A stretch of DNA of 17,754 bases, taken from NCBI GenBank assembly GCA_001780825.1, contig MFIX01000001.1, positions 1-17,754 on the forward strand. The letters run 5' to 3'. Positions 1 to 7,762 of the stretch are shown here, piece after piece. The first letter of the stretch is position 1. The number at the start of each line of letters is the position of its first letter. Source of the DNA: Candidatus Glassbacteria bacterium RIFCSPLOWO2_12_FULL_58_11 (GTDB taxonomy: Bacteria > Gemmatimonadota > Glassbacteria > GWA2-58-10). Below the pieces are notes generated by a model. That model saw only the letters and a list, made by a program, of their open reading frames with translations. It was not told the origin of the DNA and searched no databases. The translations under genes and the position numbers were made by a program.

Positions 1-1211
1 AGCGGGCTGGGGACACTTACCAGGGCGCTCATCGAATAAACCCAGGGACCGCTTTTCTTGACCACCGCCGGCCGGTCGATCCGGTGATAGTAAGCATTCA
101 TTTCCTGGGGAATCCGGGCTTCCCCGCCCTCGGTATGGTAGTAAGCATCCTGGGCGATCCTTCCCAGGGCCTCCAGGCCGAACGAGCGGAGCGGGTCGGC
201 GCTGTCGCCGAGAGCCGAGAGCAGCTTGAAACGGACGAACCTGCGGCCCTCAGGGAAATAGCAGAAAGTGAAAAGGCCCCAGGAGGCTTCTACCTCGAAA
301 TGATTACGGTTGCGCTGGTCCACGGTGTGGATGTCCACACCATCCGGCGTGCTCCAGTGAGTATGGAAATCCGTGCTGAGCCTCATCGCTTTCAGTGCGG
401 CGGGGTCCCCGCTGTAATTCCAGTACAGGCCGGCCACCGAAGAGTTGAGGTAATCGTAGGTCATGGTCGGCCCATCATGCTCCGCCCAGTAGCCGCCGGG
501 AGCGACTTCGCGCACGAACCGGTAAAGGACAGGCTGGGCCAGGGAGACCCAATCTTCTTTATTAAGGATCATTCCCAGCCGCCAGACAGTAGTGGCCCAG
601 AGCCCGAAATGGTTGGGCGAGGTCCCCAGGAAAGGGGCGATATAGCGCGGCCGGTTTTTTCTTTCCCGGAGATCGTCCGCCACTTTGCCGCCGGCCCGGA
701 TAAGCGCCTCGCGCCAGGCCGCCCGGCGCTTATCGCCCAGATGGCTTTCCAGCAGGCCATAGGCCTCAGCCCAGCAGTACAGTGTTCGGTGGGAATCCAG
801 CGGACTTGTTTTAACTCCGTTTACCGTGGGTACGAAAAGACCCGTCTCATCCACAATCGAGGCCAGCCAGTCTCCGGCGCGCAAGGCCATATCAAGCACT
901 TTCTTGTCGCCCCGCAGGGTATTTGCCGGGTTATCCGCCACATAGAGCAGAGCGGGAGCATAGATGTATTCCATGATATACATGTTCAATGAGCGCACAT
1001 CCTGCTCCGGGGTGGCCGGCAGATGGGACCGGAAGCGGCCGTCGGGGGCTTGCAGTTTCATTTCCTGCTCGACCGATTTGACAAGGATCTCATAGTAGAG
1101 GTCCGGCAATTTATCGGATTTCCAGAGCGGATGATTGTCAGGGGTGGCGGCAAATGTCGAAGGCGGATTAAGAAGTCCGAGGGTAAACAAAGCGATAAGG
1201 AGCGGTTTCAT
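1..1211 (-). CDS. Secreted protein of unknown family, C-terminus beyond the window
   Basis: This is an open frame of 403 codons with no stop before the window edge, so the C-terminus is missing. It begins MKPLLIALFTLGLL and has a hydrophobic stretch ending in a TFA-ATP type cleavage site near residue 21, which I read as a Sec signal peptide. A GGGGGAG ribosome binding site lies 7 bases upstream of the ATG. The mature part is rich in aromatic residues and has motifs such as SPNHFGLWATTVWRLG and GGYWAEHDGPTMTYDYLN. These, with the helical character, recall the alpha/alpha-toroid folds of heparinase-like lyases and related glycan-active proteins. I cannot name a family or catalytic residues. It is divergent from the NamZ-like gene with a 260-base gap. 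The reading frame is secure; the function is a guess, weakly supported by the carbohydrate-related neighbours. Confidence 0.8.
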   Translation of the reverse strand, partial: MKPLLIALFTLGLLNPPSTFAATPDNHPLWKSDKLPDLYYEILVKSVEQEMKLQAPDGRFRSHLPATPEQDVRSLNMYIMEYIYAPALLYVADNPANTLRGDKKVLDMALRAGDWLASIVDETGLFVPTVNGVKTSPLDSHRTLYCWAEAYGLLESHLGDKRRAAWREALIRAGGKVADDLRERKNRPRYIAPFLGTSPNHFGLWATTVWRLGMILNKEDWVSLAQPVLYRFVREVAPGGYWAEHDGPTMTYDYLNSSVAGLYWNYSGDPAALKAMRLSTDFHTHWSTPDGVDIHTVDQRNRNHFEVEASWGLFTFCYFPEGRRFVRFKLLSALGDSADPLRSFGLEALGRIAQDAYYHTEGGEARIPQEMNAYYHRIDRPAVVKKSGPWVYSMSALVSVPSP

Positions 1212-1427
1212 CGGCGAACTCCCCCTGTTCAGGACCGGATTTAAGAGAGCCGGCTGGGATATGATTGTTTCAGCATGCTCAGAATCTACATCTTTCCTCA
1301 GCCGGGGCAAGAAATTGATAATCGGCGGTTCCGGTCGATGCCGATTAATTGCCATCCCGTCCTGGTTCAAGGCAGGATACAGTTTCCGACCGCTGTTCCC
1401 GCATTCATTGCCCGGAAAGAGCCTCCG

Positions 1428-1455
1428 TTGTAAAATTGAACTTTAAAAATACGAT
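1428..1455 (+). promoter_or_regulatory. Weak promoter candidate before the NamZ-like gene
   Basis: TTGTAA (1428-1433) and TACGAT (1450-1455) are separated by 16 bases, each matching 4 of 6 sigma70 consensus positions. A start about 7 bases downstream would leave a leader of only about 9 bases around the AGGGAG ribosome binding site, which counts against it. Confidence 0.2.
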
Positions 1456-1471
1456 TCGATAGGGAGCGTTC

Positions 1472-2668
1472 ATGTCTCGACCGGTAATAGTCTGCGGCGC
1501 GGACCGCCTGCTGGGCGGGAAAGAATTCAGCTCGCTGGTGGCCGGCAAAAAAGCGGGCGCCGTGGTAAACCATACCGCGGTGACTTCGAATTATACATTC
1601 TGGCCCGCTGTCCTGGCTGAGCAGACCGGCGCCAGGCTGGAGGTGCTATTTTCCCCGGAGCATGGGCTGTGGGGCGAGGAGCAGGACCAGGCGCCCTGCG
1701 GGAGCTACTCCGCCGGGCCGGGAGGGGCGAGAGTGGTCAGCCTCTACGGCGGCGATCCCGGATCGCTCAAGCCGGACCCGGCCCTCCTGGCCGGACTGGA
1801 CCTGCTGCTCTTTGACATCCAGGATATCGGCAGCCGGTACTATACCTATATCTATACGCTGGCCTATGCGATGGAGGCCGCGGTCGAGGCGGGTGTTCCG
1901 CTGGTGGTGCTCGACCGGCCCAACCCGCTGGGCGGCGAGAGAGTGGAGGGGCCGCCGCTTAAACCGGGATTTGAATCCTTTGTCGGCCGCTTTGCCGGTA
2001 TGCCGGTCCGCCACGGGATGACTGTCGCCGAGCTGGCGCTATATTTCAGCGCGGTCCACCGGATCGGGGAGACTCCCGAGGTGGTCAAATTGGCGGGCTG
2101 GCGGCGCAAGCTCACCGCATTCGACTGTTCTTTCCCCTGGGTCCTGCCCTCGCCCAACATGCCGACTCCCGATACCGCGCTGGTTTACCCGGGGATGTGC
2201 CTGCTGGAGGGGACCAACCTGTCCGAGGGGCGCGGCACCACCCGGCCGTTCGAGATTTTCGGCGCGCCCTGGCTTGAGGCGTTCCAACTTGTACGGATGC
2301 TCGGCTCGCTTGGCCTTTCCGGAGTCCGTTTCCGGCCCCACCGCTTCATCCCCACTTTCGGCAAGTTCTCCGGCCGGCTCTGCTCCGGAGCGCAGGTCCA
2401 GGTGACCGACACTCACGCTTACCGCTCGTTTCTCACCGGCGCGGCGGTAATATACTGCGCGGCGGCTCTCGCTCCGGAGGAGTTCGCCTGGCTCGAGCGG
2501 CCCTACGAGTTTGTCAGCGGTATCCCGGCGATCGACCTGCTCACGGGCGGAGACAGCTTCCGGAAGGCTATCGACCGGCGGGTCTCTTTCGAGGAGCTGT
2601 CCGCTCTCTGCGAGAGCGATCCGGGTGCGTGGCTGGAGCTGAGACGGGAGTATCTGCTTTACGACTGA
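1472..2668 (+). CDS. namZ: NamZ/DUF1343-family protein (exo-beta-N-acetylmuramidase-like, GH171)
   Basis: The 398-residue length is normal for the DUF1343 family. Family motifs are in order: VVNHTAV (31-37), FSPEHGLWGE (60-69), DIQDIGSRYYTYI (105-117), LDRPNPLGG (147-155) and RHGMT (180-184). Characterised members (NamZ of Bacillus subtilis, now GH171) release terminal MurNAc from peptidoglycan fragments. Glu63 in SPEHG is a candidate catalytic acid by family conservation; that is inference. AGGGAG lies 5 bases before the ATG. I see no signal peptide or lipobox: the N-terminus MSRPVIVCGADRLLGG goes straight into the domain, whereas many relatives are exported. So either this version is cytoplasmic, acting on imported muropeptides, or the family name overstates its activity. 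The M50 protease gene follows after 92 bases with its own promoter. Confidence 0.85.
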   Translation: MSRPVIVCGADRLLGGKEFSSLVAGKKAGAVVNHTAVTSNYTFWPAVLAEQTGARLEVLFSPEHGLWGEEQDQAPCGSYSAGPGGARVVSLYGGDPGSLKPDPALLAGLDLLLFDIQDIGSRYYTYIYTLAYAMEAAVEAGVPLVVLDRPNPLGGERVEGPPLKPGFESFVGRFAGMPVRHGMTVAELALYFSAVHRIGETPEVVKLAGWRRKLTAFDCSFPWVLPSPNMPTPDTALVYPGMCLLEGTNLSEGRGTTRPFEIFGAPWLEAFQLVRMLGSLGLSGVRFRPHRFIPTFGKFSGRLCSGAQVQVTDTHAYRSFLTGAAVIYCAAALAPEEFAWLERPYEFVSGIPAIDLLTGGDSFRKAIDRRVSFEELSALCESDPGAWLELRREYLLYD

Positions 2669-2685
2669 GCTCCGCGAGCGCTTAC

Positions 2686-2714
2686 TTGACAGGCACTTGC
2701 GTTGCCAGTATGTT
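2686..2714 (+). promoter_or_regulatory. Sigma70-like promoter for the M50 protease gene
   Basis: A perfect TTGACA (2686-2691) is followed by a 17-base spacer and TATGTT (2709-2714), which matches 4 of 6 positions. Transcription would begin near 2721. The -10 overlaps the ATG at 2710, so that ATG cannot be used from this promoter. This supports the downstream GTG at 2761 as the start. Confidence 0.55.
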
Positions 2715-2760
2715 AAATGGCCTTGGGAAATCAATTGCTGAAAATAATCCTGGGAGACTA

Positions 2761-3837
2761 GTGGACCCATATAGCCAGTTCAGCTCGGCCGGCCGGGAGC
2801 TGGAAGCCTACCTCAACGTTATTTACAACCGTTACCGGATGTTCGACCTGCGTTCCGAATGGATGATCCGGGGAGTGCTCAAGCCCCGTTTCGTCCGGAT
2901 GCGCGGCCGTCTGGCCGACTACCTGAAATCCTTCCGCGGCCGTTACAGCTTCGAAACGGTAGGGGATGAGACTTACCTGACGATCAGCGCCAGCGTGACC
3001 GGGGAGCGCAGGCAGAACTATCGCCTGCACCTGGCCCTGTTTCTGTTTACTATCCTGACCACCCTCTTTGTCGGTTCCCTGCGCGAGGGAGGGGACCCCT
3101 TTGTCGCGGCGGCCGACCTGTCGCTTGGAGTCCCTTTTTCAGCGGCGATCATGCTGATCCTGCTGGTTCACGAGCTGGGGCATTATTTCGCCGCACGCTA
3201 CCACGGGATGGATGTCACCCTGCCCTATTTCATTCCGCTGCCTCCGCCGTTCATCTTCGGCACGGGCGGTGCGCTGATCAAGATGCGCTCGCCGATGTTC
3301 AGCCGCCGGATGCTGCTGGATGTCGGGGCGGCGGGACCGATCGCCGGGTTCGTGGTCAGCGTGCCGGTGCTGATTATCGGCTTGATGTCCTCCCAGTGGT
3401 CCCCGGTACCCTCCCAGTATTTTGTCCCCGGCAAGTCGCTGCTGTTTTCCTGGCTGGCTGAAAGGATCGTGGGTCCTGCTCCGCCCGGAGCTTTCCTGCA
3501 GATGTCCTCGGTGGCGTTCGCGGGCTGGATTGGCTTTTTCGTCACCGCGATGAACATGCTGCCGATCGGCCAGCTGGATGGCGGCCATATCGCCTATGCG
3601 CTTTTCGGCCGCCGGCATACGCGGATCGCCTATGCCTTTTTCGTGCTCCTGCTCGGTCTTGGATATTTCTGGCCGGGCTGGTTTGTCTGGGCCCTGATGA
3701 TCCTGCTGCTGATCCGGGTCAAGCACCCGCCGATAATCGATGAGGATATTCCCCTCGACCCGCGGCGCAAGCTGATCGGCGCGGTGACACTTATCATCCT
3801 GCTGCTTACCTTCATGCCCCTGCCGATTCTGGCTTGA
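2761..3837 (+). CDS. Site-2 protease family (M50) intramembrane zinc metalloprotease
   Basis: The 358-residue protein starts at GTG 2761, preceded by GGGAG 4 bases upstream. The earlier in-frame starts lie inside the previous gene or on the promoter. A soluble N-terminal domain (about 1-85) is followed by about six membrane segments. HELGH (137-141) supplies the two zinc histidines and catalytic Glu138, and LDGGH (272-276) supplies the third ligand, Asp273; both S2P hallmarks are intact. The segment YFIPLPPPFIFGTGGA and the soluble N-terminal domain resemble the EGY-like/prokaryotic branch rather than RseP, because no PDZ domain is seen. The family cleaves membrane-embedded substrates such as anti-sigma factors, but no substrate or anti-sigma gene is nearby. 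A sirtuin gene follows 35 bases downstream in the same direction, so co-transcription is likely. Confidence 0.92.
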   Translation: MDPYSQFSSAGRELEAYLNVIYNRYRMFDLRSEWMIRGVLKPRFVRMRGRLADYLKSFRGRYSFETVGDETYLTISASVTGERRQNYRLHLALFLFTILTTLFVGSLREGGDPFVAAADLSLGVPFSAAIMLILLVHELGHYFAARYHGMDVTLPYFIPLPPPFIFGTGGALIKMRSPMFSRRMLLDVGAAGPIAGFVVSVPVLIIGLMSSQWSPVPSQYFVPGKSLLFSWLAERIVGPAPPGAFLQMSSVAFAGWIGFFVTAMNMLPIGQLDGGHIAYALFGRRHTRIAYAFFVLLLGLGYFWPGWFVWALMILLLIRVKHPPIIDEDIPLDPRRKLIGAVTLIILLLTFMPLPILA

Positions 3838-3872
3838 ATCCGCCGATTTCTAAATCCGGGAGCCGGAGCGAA

Positions 3873-4637
3873 ATGGACCGGGAATTGCTGGTGCAGGCGG
3901 CCGCCTGGATTGCCGAAAGCCGCAGGCCGGTGGCTTTTACCGGCGCCGGCGTCAGCCGGGAAAGCGGCATCCCAACTTTCCGGGAAGCAACTACCGGGTT
4001 CTGGGAGCGTTACGACCCCTACGAGCTGGCGACTGTCGAGGGTTTCCTGAAAAACCCGAAGCTGGTCTGGGAATGGTACGCTTTCCGCAGGCAACTGGTC
4101 CGCGAGACGGAACCCAACCCGGGTCACAAGGCGCTGGCCGAGCTGGAACATCTCCTGCCGGAGCTTATGCTGATTACCCAGAACGTGGATAATCTCCACC
4201 GCAGGGCGGGAAGCCGCAGGATCATCGAGCTGCACGGCAACATCACGCGGGTCAAGTGTTTCAAGGAGGGCACACTCTACGAGGACTGGTCCGACAAGGA
4301 TTACCGGGGAGAGATTCCGCCGCGCTGCAAAGCCTGCTACAGCTACCTGCGTCCGGATGTAGTCTGGTTCGGCGAGTCGCTGCCGGCCCGGGCCCTGGAG
4401 GAGGCTTTTAAGAGCGCGGAAAACTGTGATCTGATGCTGGTGGTGGGCACTTCCGGCCTGGTACAGCCCGCGGCATCGCTGCCCGGTATGGCCCGCCGCA
4501 GGGGAGCGCGGATAATCGAAGTCAATCCAGATCCGAGCGAGATTACGCCCTCGGCGCACCTTTTCCTTCAGGGCAAGAGTGGAGAGGTCCTGCCGGAGGT
4601 CGTGGCGCGGGTTGGAGCGATCAGGCGGGAGGGTTGA
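3873..4637 (+). CDS. cobB: SIR2-family NAD-dependent protein deacylase, SIRT5/CobB-like
   Basis: This 254-residue protein has all the sirtuin NAD motifs: GAGVSRESGIPTFR (24-37), TQNVDNLH (102-109), catalytic His121 in ELHGN, and VGTSG further on. I chose ATG 3873, with GGAG just upstream, over an in-frame TTG at 3834 that overlaps the M50 stop and would add 13 unconserved residues. Tyr69 and Arg72 (YAFR) form the YxxR acyl-pocket pair that marks class III sirtuins (SIRT5, E. coli CobB) active on succinyl- and malonyl-lysine. The zinc site is unusual: Cys129, Cys152 and Cys155 are present, but the expected second Cys of the first CxxC is Glu132. It is probably cytoplasmic and co-transcribed with the protease. 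The role would be removal of lysine acyl groups from metabolic enzymes; substrates are unknown. Confidence 0.93.
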   Translation: MDRELLVQAAAWIAESRRPVAFTGAGVSRESGIPTFREATTGFWERYDPYELATVEGFLKNPKLVWEWYAFRRQLVRETEPNPGHKALAELEHLLPELMLITQNVDNLHRRAGSRRIIELHGNITRVKCFKEGTLYEDWSDKDYRGEIPPRCKACYSYLRPDVVWFGESLPARALEEAFKSAENCDLMLVVGTSGLVQPAASLPGMARRRGARIIEVNPDPSEITPSAHLFLQGKSGEVLPEVVARVGAIRREG

Positions 4638-4718
4638 AGGAAAAGAAAATTATGCCGTTTCTGATAATAAGACTTTGGGAATATAACATATAGAAATTAA
4701 TGAAAGAGAAAAATATTT

Positions 4719-5609
4719 TCATAAAATTGCCGAATAGCGGATTTGATATAGTTCATTAGCCTTAGGATAGTATTTAACTAAAATACTCCACAAATATTTT
4801 AACCTTTCTTTTTGTTCATATTGGAAAATGATCTCAAATTCAGACAATATGGACAGACAAATTAATATACAGTCCATTATAGAGTCTGATCTTAATTTTT
4901 TAGCGACTTCTTGACGATCTTCAGGATCCGCGTATAGAAACATTGCTCCCAAATGTACTATCCCTGGTTCAGTCAAATGGGCAGATTGCGAATATTGCTT
5001 ATAAAACCAAGCCACGAGATATTTTAAATACTCACGCAAATCTGAAGATAACGCAATATCATTGCTCATCTTACCAATCGTACGCCAAGTAGGAATTTTT
5101 GTTAGATCCTTTTCTTCTTCCATGCTGATCTTGTGACTCTTCTTTGTATCATCCAAATATTTTTTCATTACATCCAACCAATCATTCCACTCAGCCATTC
5201 CTCCAAATTCAGTAAAATATTTATCATAGTTTTCTTTTTTTTCTCTCCACCCAGCTTTCAAATATCTTTCACATTTGACATTTACATCATCTGAAAAGTA
5301 GACAACCGTTGCCAACTCTTCTAATAACATCCTTAGCATTGGTGCTGTGGAAACTGCATATTCTGGTTTAAGCCAATGTGGTGGATGTACATCTATGCAT
5401 AAACATCTAACAGCTTTATACGTATTTTTGGCAATATAAGCGAATAACAGGAAAATTTCTCTTGCATTCTCATATTTTACCGGAAATTCTCTATCAAACT
5501 TATTTATATAAGTTTCCAGTAGGTTTTCGAATTTTTCAATAATTAATTTGGCATTAAGTCTTTTGTTTTCAGGTATCATATCTTCTATCTTTTTCACTTT
5601 TGTAACCAT
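4719..5609 (-). CDS. Hypothetical protein, possibly DUF5677-like, in an AT-rich patch
   Basis: This 296-residue, mostly helical protein is rich in Lys, Glu, Tyr and Ile. It has no signal peptide and no clear membrane segment. Motifs include PMLRMLLEELATVVYFSDD (about 108-126), WFYKQYSQSAHLTEPG (about 201-216) and a hydrophobic helix DCILICLSILSEFEIIF. The pattern of an LEE-type helix plus an S-x-H-x-x helix reminds me of the DUF5677 family of unknown function, but I cannot confirm it. Base composition and codon use are strikingly AT-rich compared with both flanks, and no partner gene shares the patch, which suggests recent acquisition. The ribosome binding site is weak (AAGAG). It converges with the sirtuin gene and I see no terminator between them. 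An accessory or defence role is possible but unsupported. Confidence 0.75.
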   Translation of the reverse strand: MVTKVKKIEDMIPENKRLNAKLIIEKFENLLETYINKFDREFPVKYENAREIFLLFAYIAKNTYKAVRCLCIDVHPPHWLKPEYAVSTAPMLRMLLEELATVVYFSDDVNVKCERYLKAGWREKKENYDKYFTEFGGMAEWNDWLDVMKKYLDDTKKSHKISMEEEKDLTKIPTWRTIGKMSNDIALSSDLREYLKYLVAWFYKQYSQSAHLTEPGIVHLGAMFLYADPEDRQEVAKKLRSDSIMDCILICLSILSEFEIIFQYEQKERLKYLWSILVKYYPKANELYQIRYSAIL

Positions 5610-5819
5610 TTTAAACTCTTTTGTATAAAATTGTGGCGTATAAAAATTTTGTAATCACATTGTTGAGTAACACATGTGTGCGAATCAGTTCGGATACAAA
5701 AATCTAACTATAAATAATTTGCGTAGATTTTATTGATTTACCGAAAAATGGTAGCTCTTTTGAGATTGCACTAAGGGGGAACTCGGTAGACTTGAATAGA
5801 TGGATGCTAAGCCGCCCGC

Positions 5820-7703
5820 TTAAAGCACCGCGGTGCCCTCCTCGACCGTGCAGACCCTGTTTTTCCCGGCCCGTTTGGCCCGGTAAAGAGCTTTATCCGC
5901 CAGCATCAGCAGATCCTTGGGGTTATGCAGGCTGCTGCGCTCCATCGCATAGGCCCCGACACTGATCGTGACTTTCAGCTTGTCCGGTTTCGAGTCGATA
6001 ACCGAATTCTCCACCTTTTTTCTCAGCTTTTCGGCTACGATCACCGCCTGTTCCAGGCCGGTATCGGGCAGCAGGAGAACAAATTCCTCCCCTCCATAGC
6101 GGGCGACAATGTCTGATCCGCGGCGGGCGGTGCGAAGAATCTCGGAGATTTTGACGAGAATTTCATCTCCGAACTGATGGCCATAGGTGTCGTTGAAGTT
6201 CTTGAAATCATCGATATCGGCGATAAGCAGGGCCAGCGACAATCCCATCCGGTGCGAGCGGCTGAATTCCCGGTTGATAGTTTCCATGAAGAAACGGTGG
6301 TTGTACAGCTTGGTCAACCCGTCGGTTACCGCCAGGGTCTCGAGCTGCCGGTTGAGCTGATGCAGCTTTTCGAGAAGCTGGTCTTTTTCTTCCTCGGTCT
6401 TGCGCCTTTCGGTGATATCGACCAGACTGACCAGCAGGTTCCTGAAGGTGGCCTCGTTGCGCGGAATGGCCAGACTGATCAGAGTGTGGATTTTCTCAGC
6501 CTCGAGGGTGCTGAAAGCGCTCTCGGCCTGGAAGGTGCCGTGTTCCTCGGCGATGGCCTTGATAAAATCTTTCTGAAACACCGAGTCCGGCCGGTTGAAC
6601 AATTTGGACAATTCACCGAGAAGAGAGTTTTTGCTTTCCGCCTTGAACAGCTTGATCGCCGCCCGGTTTGCATCGACCACTCTGAGCATGCTCCCGGCGA
6701 AAGTGAGGAAGTCGGGATTGCTGGACAGATACTTGTTCCAGTCCCGCTTGCCCTGTTCCCGCAGCTTGTCGAGTGCTGCTTTAAGCTGGTCGTACTCGAC
6801 CTCGAGCAGGGCCACCTCTGCGGTCTGGAAGATAGTGCGGTATCTTTCCTCGGACTCGCGCAGGGCCACCTCGGCATTTTTCCGGGCGGTAACGTCCCGC
6901 TGAATGGTCAGCGCGCCGATCACCTTGCCGTCGCTGTCGTAAAGCAGGTTGGAGTTTATCTCGACACAGGCCACCGAGCCATCAGAGCGCTTGACCGCTA
7001 CTTCCTGGTGGCGCACCTTGCCGCCCTTGCCGTCCGGGGTGGGCACCATGCTGGTGACCAGCTCGAAATTGTCGCTGGTATAGAGGTCGAGCAGGTGCTT
7101 GGCTTTGAGCTCGCGCCTGGTGCAGCCGAAAAATTCCGTGGCCATTTTGTTGCAGTCGATGATCCGGCCCCGGGTATCGACCGTATAGTAAACATCCGGC
7201 GCACTGTCGTAGAGGGTGCGGAACTTCTGTTCGCTTTTCTTGAGCTGTTCGGTTCGCTGACGGATGCCGGCTTCGAGGTTCTGCTTGGCGATCTGGAGTT
7301 CCGAGATCAGTTTCTTGTTCTGCAGCAAAATCCTGCGGCGCTCCAGGCCGTTCTGGATGACGATGGAAAGTTTGGGGAGCTGCACGGGTTTAAGCAGGAA
7401 GTCGAAAGCCCCGAGCGTGATGGCTTCGATAGTCAGCTCGATCGTGGCGTGGCCGCTTAAGATTACCGGGATCGTATCGGGTGAGATTTTCCGGGTCAGT
7501 TTCAGCAGCTCGATGCCGTTCATGTCCGGGAGCTTGAGGTCGATAAGCACGAGGTCGTAAACGTGCCCCTGGAGCTGCTCGGCGGCCTCGGCGCCGGTCG
7601 CGGCAGTATCCACGTGCAGTCCGGTGGTGCTGAGATACTCGGCATAAAGCTTCCGCAGCGCCAGATCGTCATCGACCACCAATATGATGTACTTATCGCT
7701 CAT
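5820..7703 (-). CDS. Response regulator-PAS-PAS-GGDEF diguanylate cyclase
   Basis: The 627-residue protein starts with a receiver domain (about 4-120): acidic DDD at 11-13, phospho-acceptor Asp55 in LIDLKLPDMNG, Ser83 and Lys105 in LLKPV. A coiled-coil linker (about 120-160) leads into a PAS domain (about 162-275, ending in the PAC-like RDVTARKNAE). A second, divergent PAS region (about 280-430) ends in LVDITERRK. The GGDEF domain (about 456-620) has an intact GGEEF (537-541) and the RGSD (RxxD) inhibitory site five residues before it, so it should make c-di-GMP under product inhibition. There is no EAL domain and no membrane segment, so it is cytoplasmic. It lies 59 bases downstream of korB on the same strand with no good ribosome binding site, so it may be read from the kor transcript. 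Its cognate kinase is not in the window. Confidence 0.93.
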   Translation of the reverse strand: MSDKYIILVVDDDLALRKLYAEYLSTTGLHVDTAATGAEAAEQLQGHVYDLVLIDLKLPDMNGIELLKLTRKISPDTIPVILSGHATIELTIEAITLGAFDFLLKPVQLPKLSIVIQNGLERRRILLQNKKLISELQIAKQNLEAGIRQRTEQLKKSEQKFRTLYDSAPDVYYTVDTRGRIIDCNKMATEFFGCTRRELKAKHLLDLYTSDNFELVTSMVPTPDGKGGKVRHQEVAVKRSDGSVACVEINSNLLYDSDGKVIGALTIQRDVTARKNAEVALRESEERYRTIFQTAEVALLEVEYDQLKAALDKLREQGKRDWNKYLSSNPDFLTFAGSMLRVVDANRAAIKLFKAESKNSLLGELSKLFNRPDSVFQKDFIKAIAEEHGTFQAESAFSTLEAEKIHTLISLAIPRNEATFRNLLVSLVDITERRKTEEEKDQLLEKLHQLNRQLETLAVTDGLTKLYNHRFFMETINREFSRSHRMGLSLALLIADIDDFKNFNDTYGHQFGDEILVKISEILRTARRGSDIVARYGGEEFVLLLPDTGLEQAVIVAEKLRKKVENSVIDSKPDKLKVTISVGAYAMERSSLHNPKDLLMLADKALYRAKRAGKNRVCTVEEGTAVL

Positions 7704-7762
7704 CTTGTACGCGGAGACAAAAAGGCCCGCCGGCCCGGCCCCGAGTCCCGGGACACTTTGAT

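Noticed and set aside
84..992. 302-codon plus-strand open frame at the left edge
   Set aside because: The minus strand carries a continuous frame with a signal peptide and a strong ribosome binding site over the same bases.
6177..7460. 427-codon plus-strand open frame opposite the GGDEF gene
   Set aside because: The minus frame carries intact receiver, PAS and GGEEF motifs; the plus frame shows none.
7704..7762. GC-rich stretch with a T5 run between korB and the GGDEF gene, considered as a terminator
   Set aside because: The possible pairings are short, overlapping GGCC palindromes with no stable single stem before the T-run.
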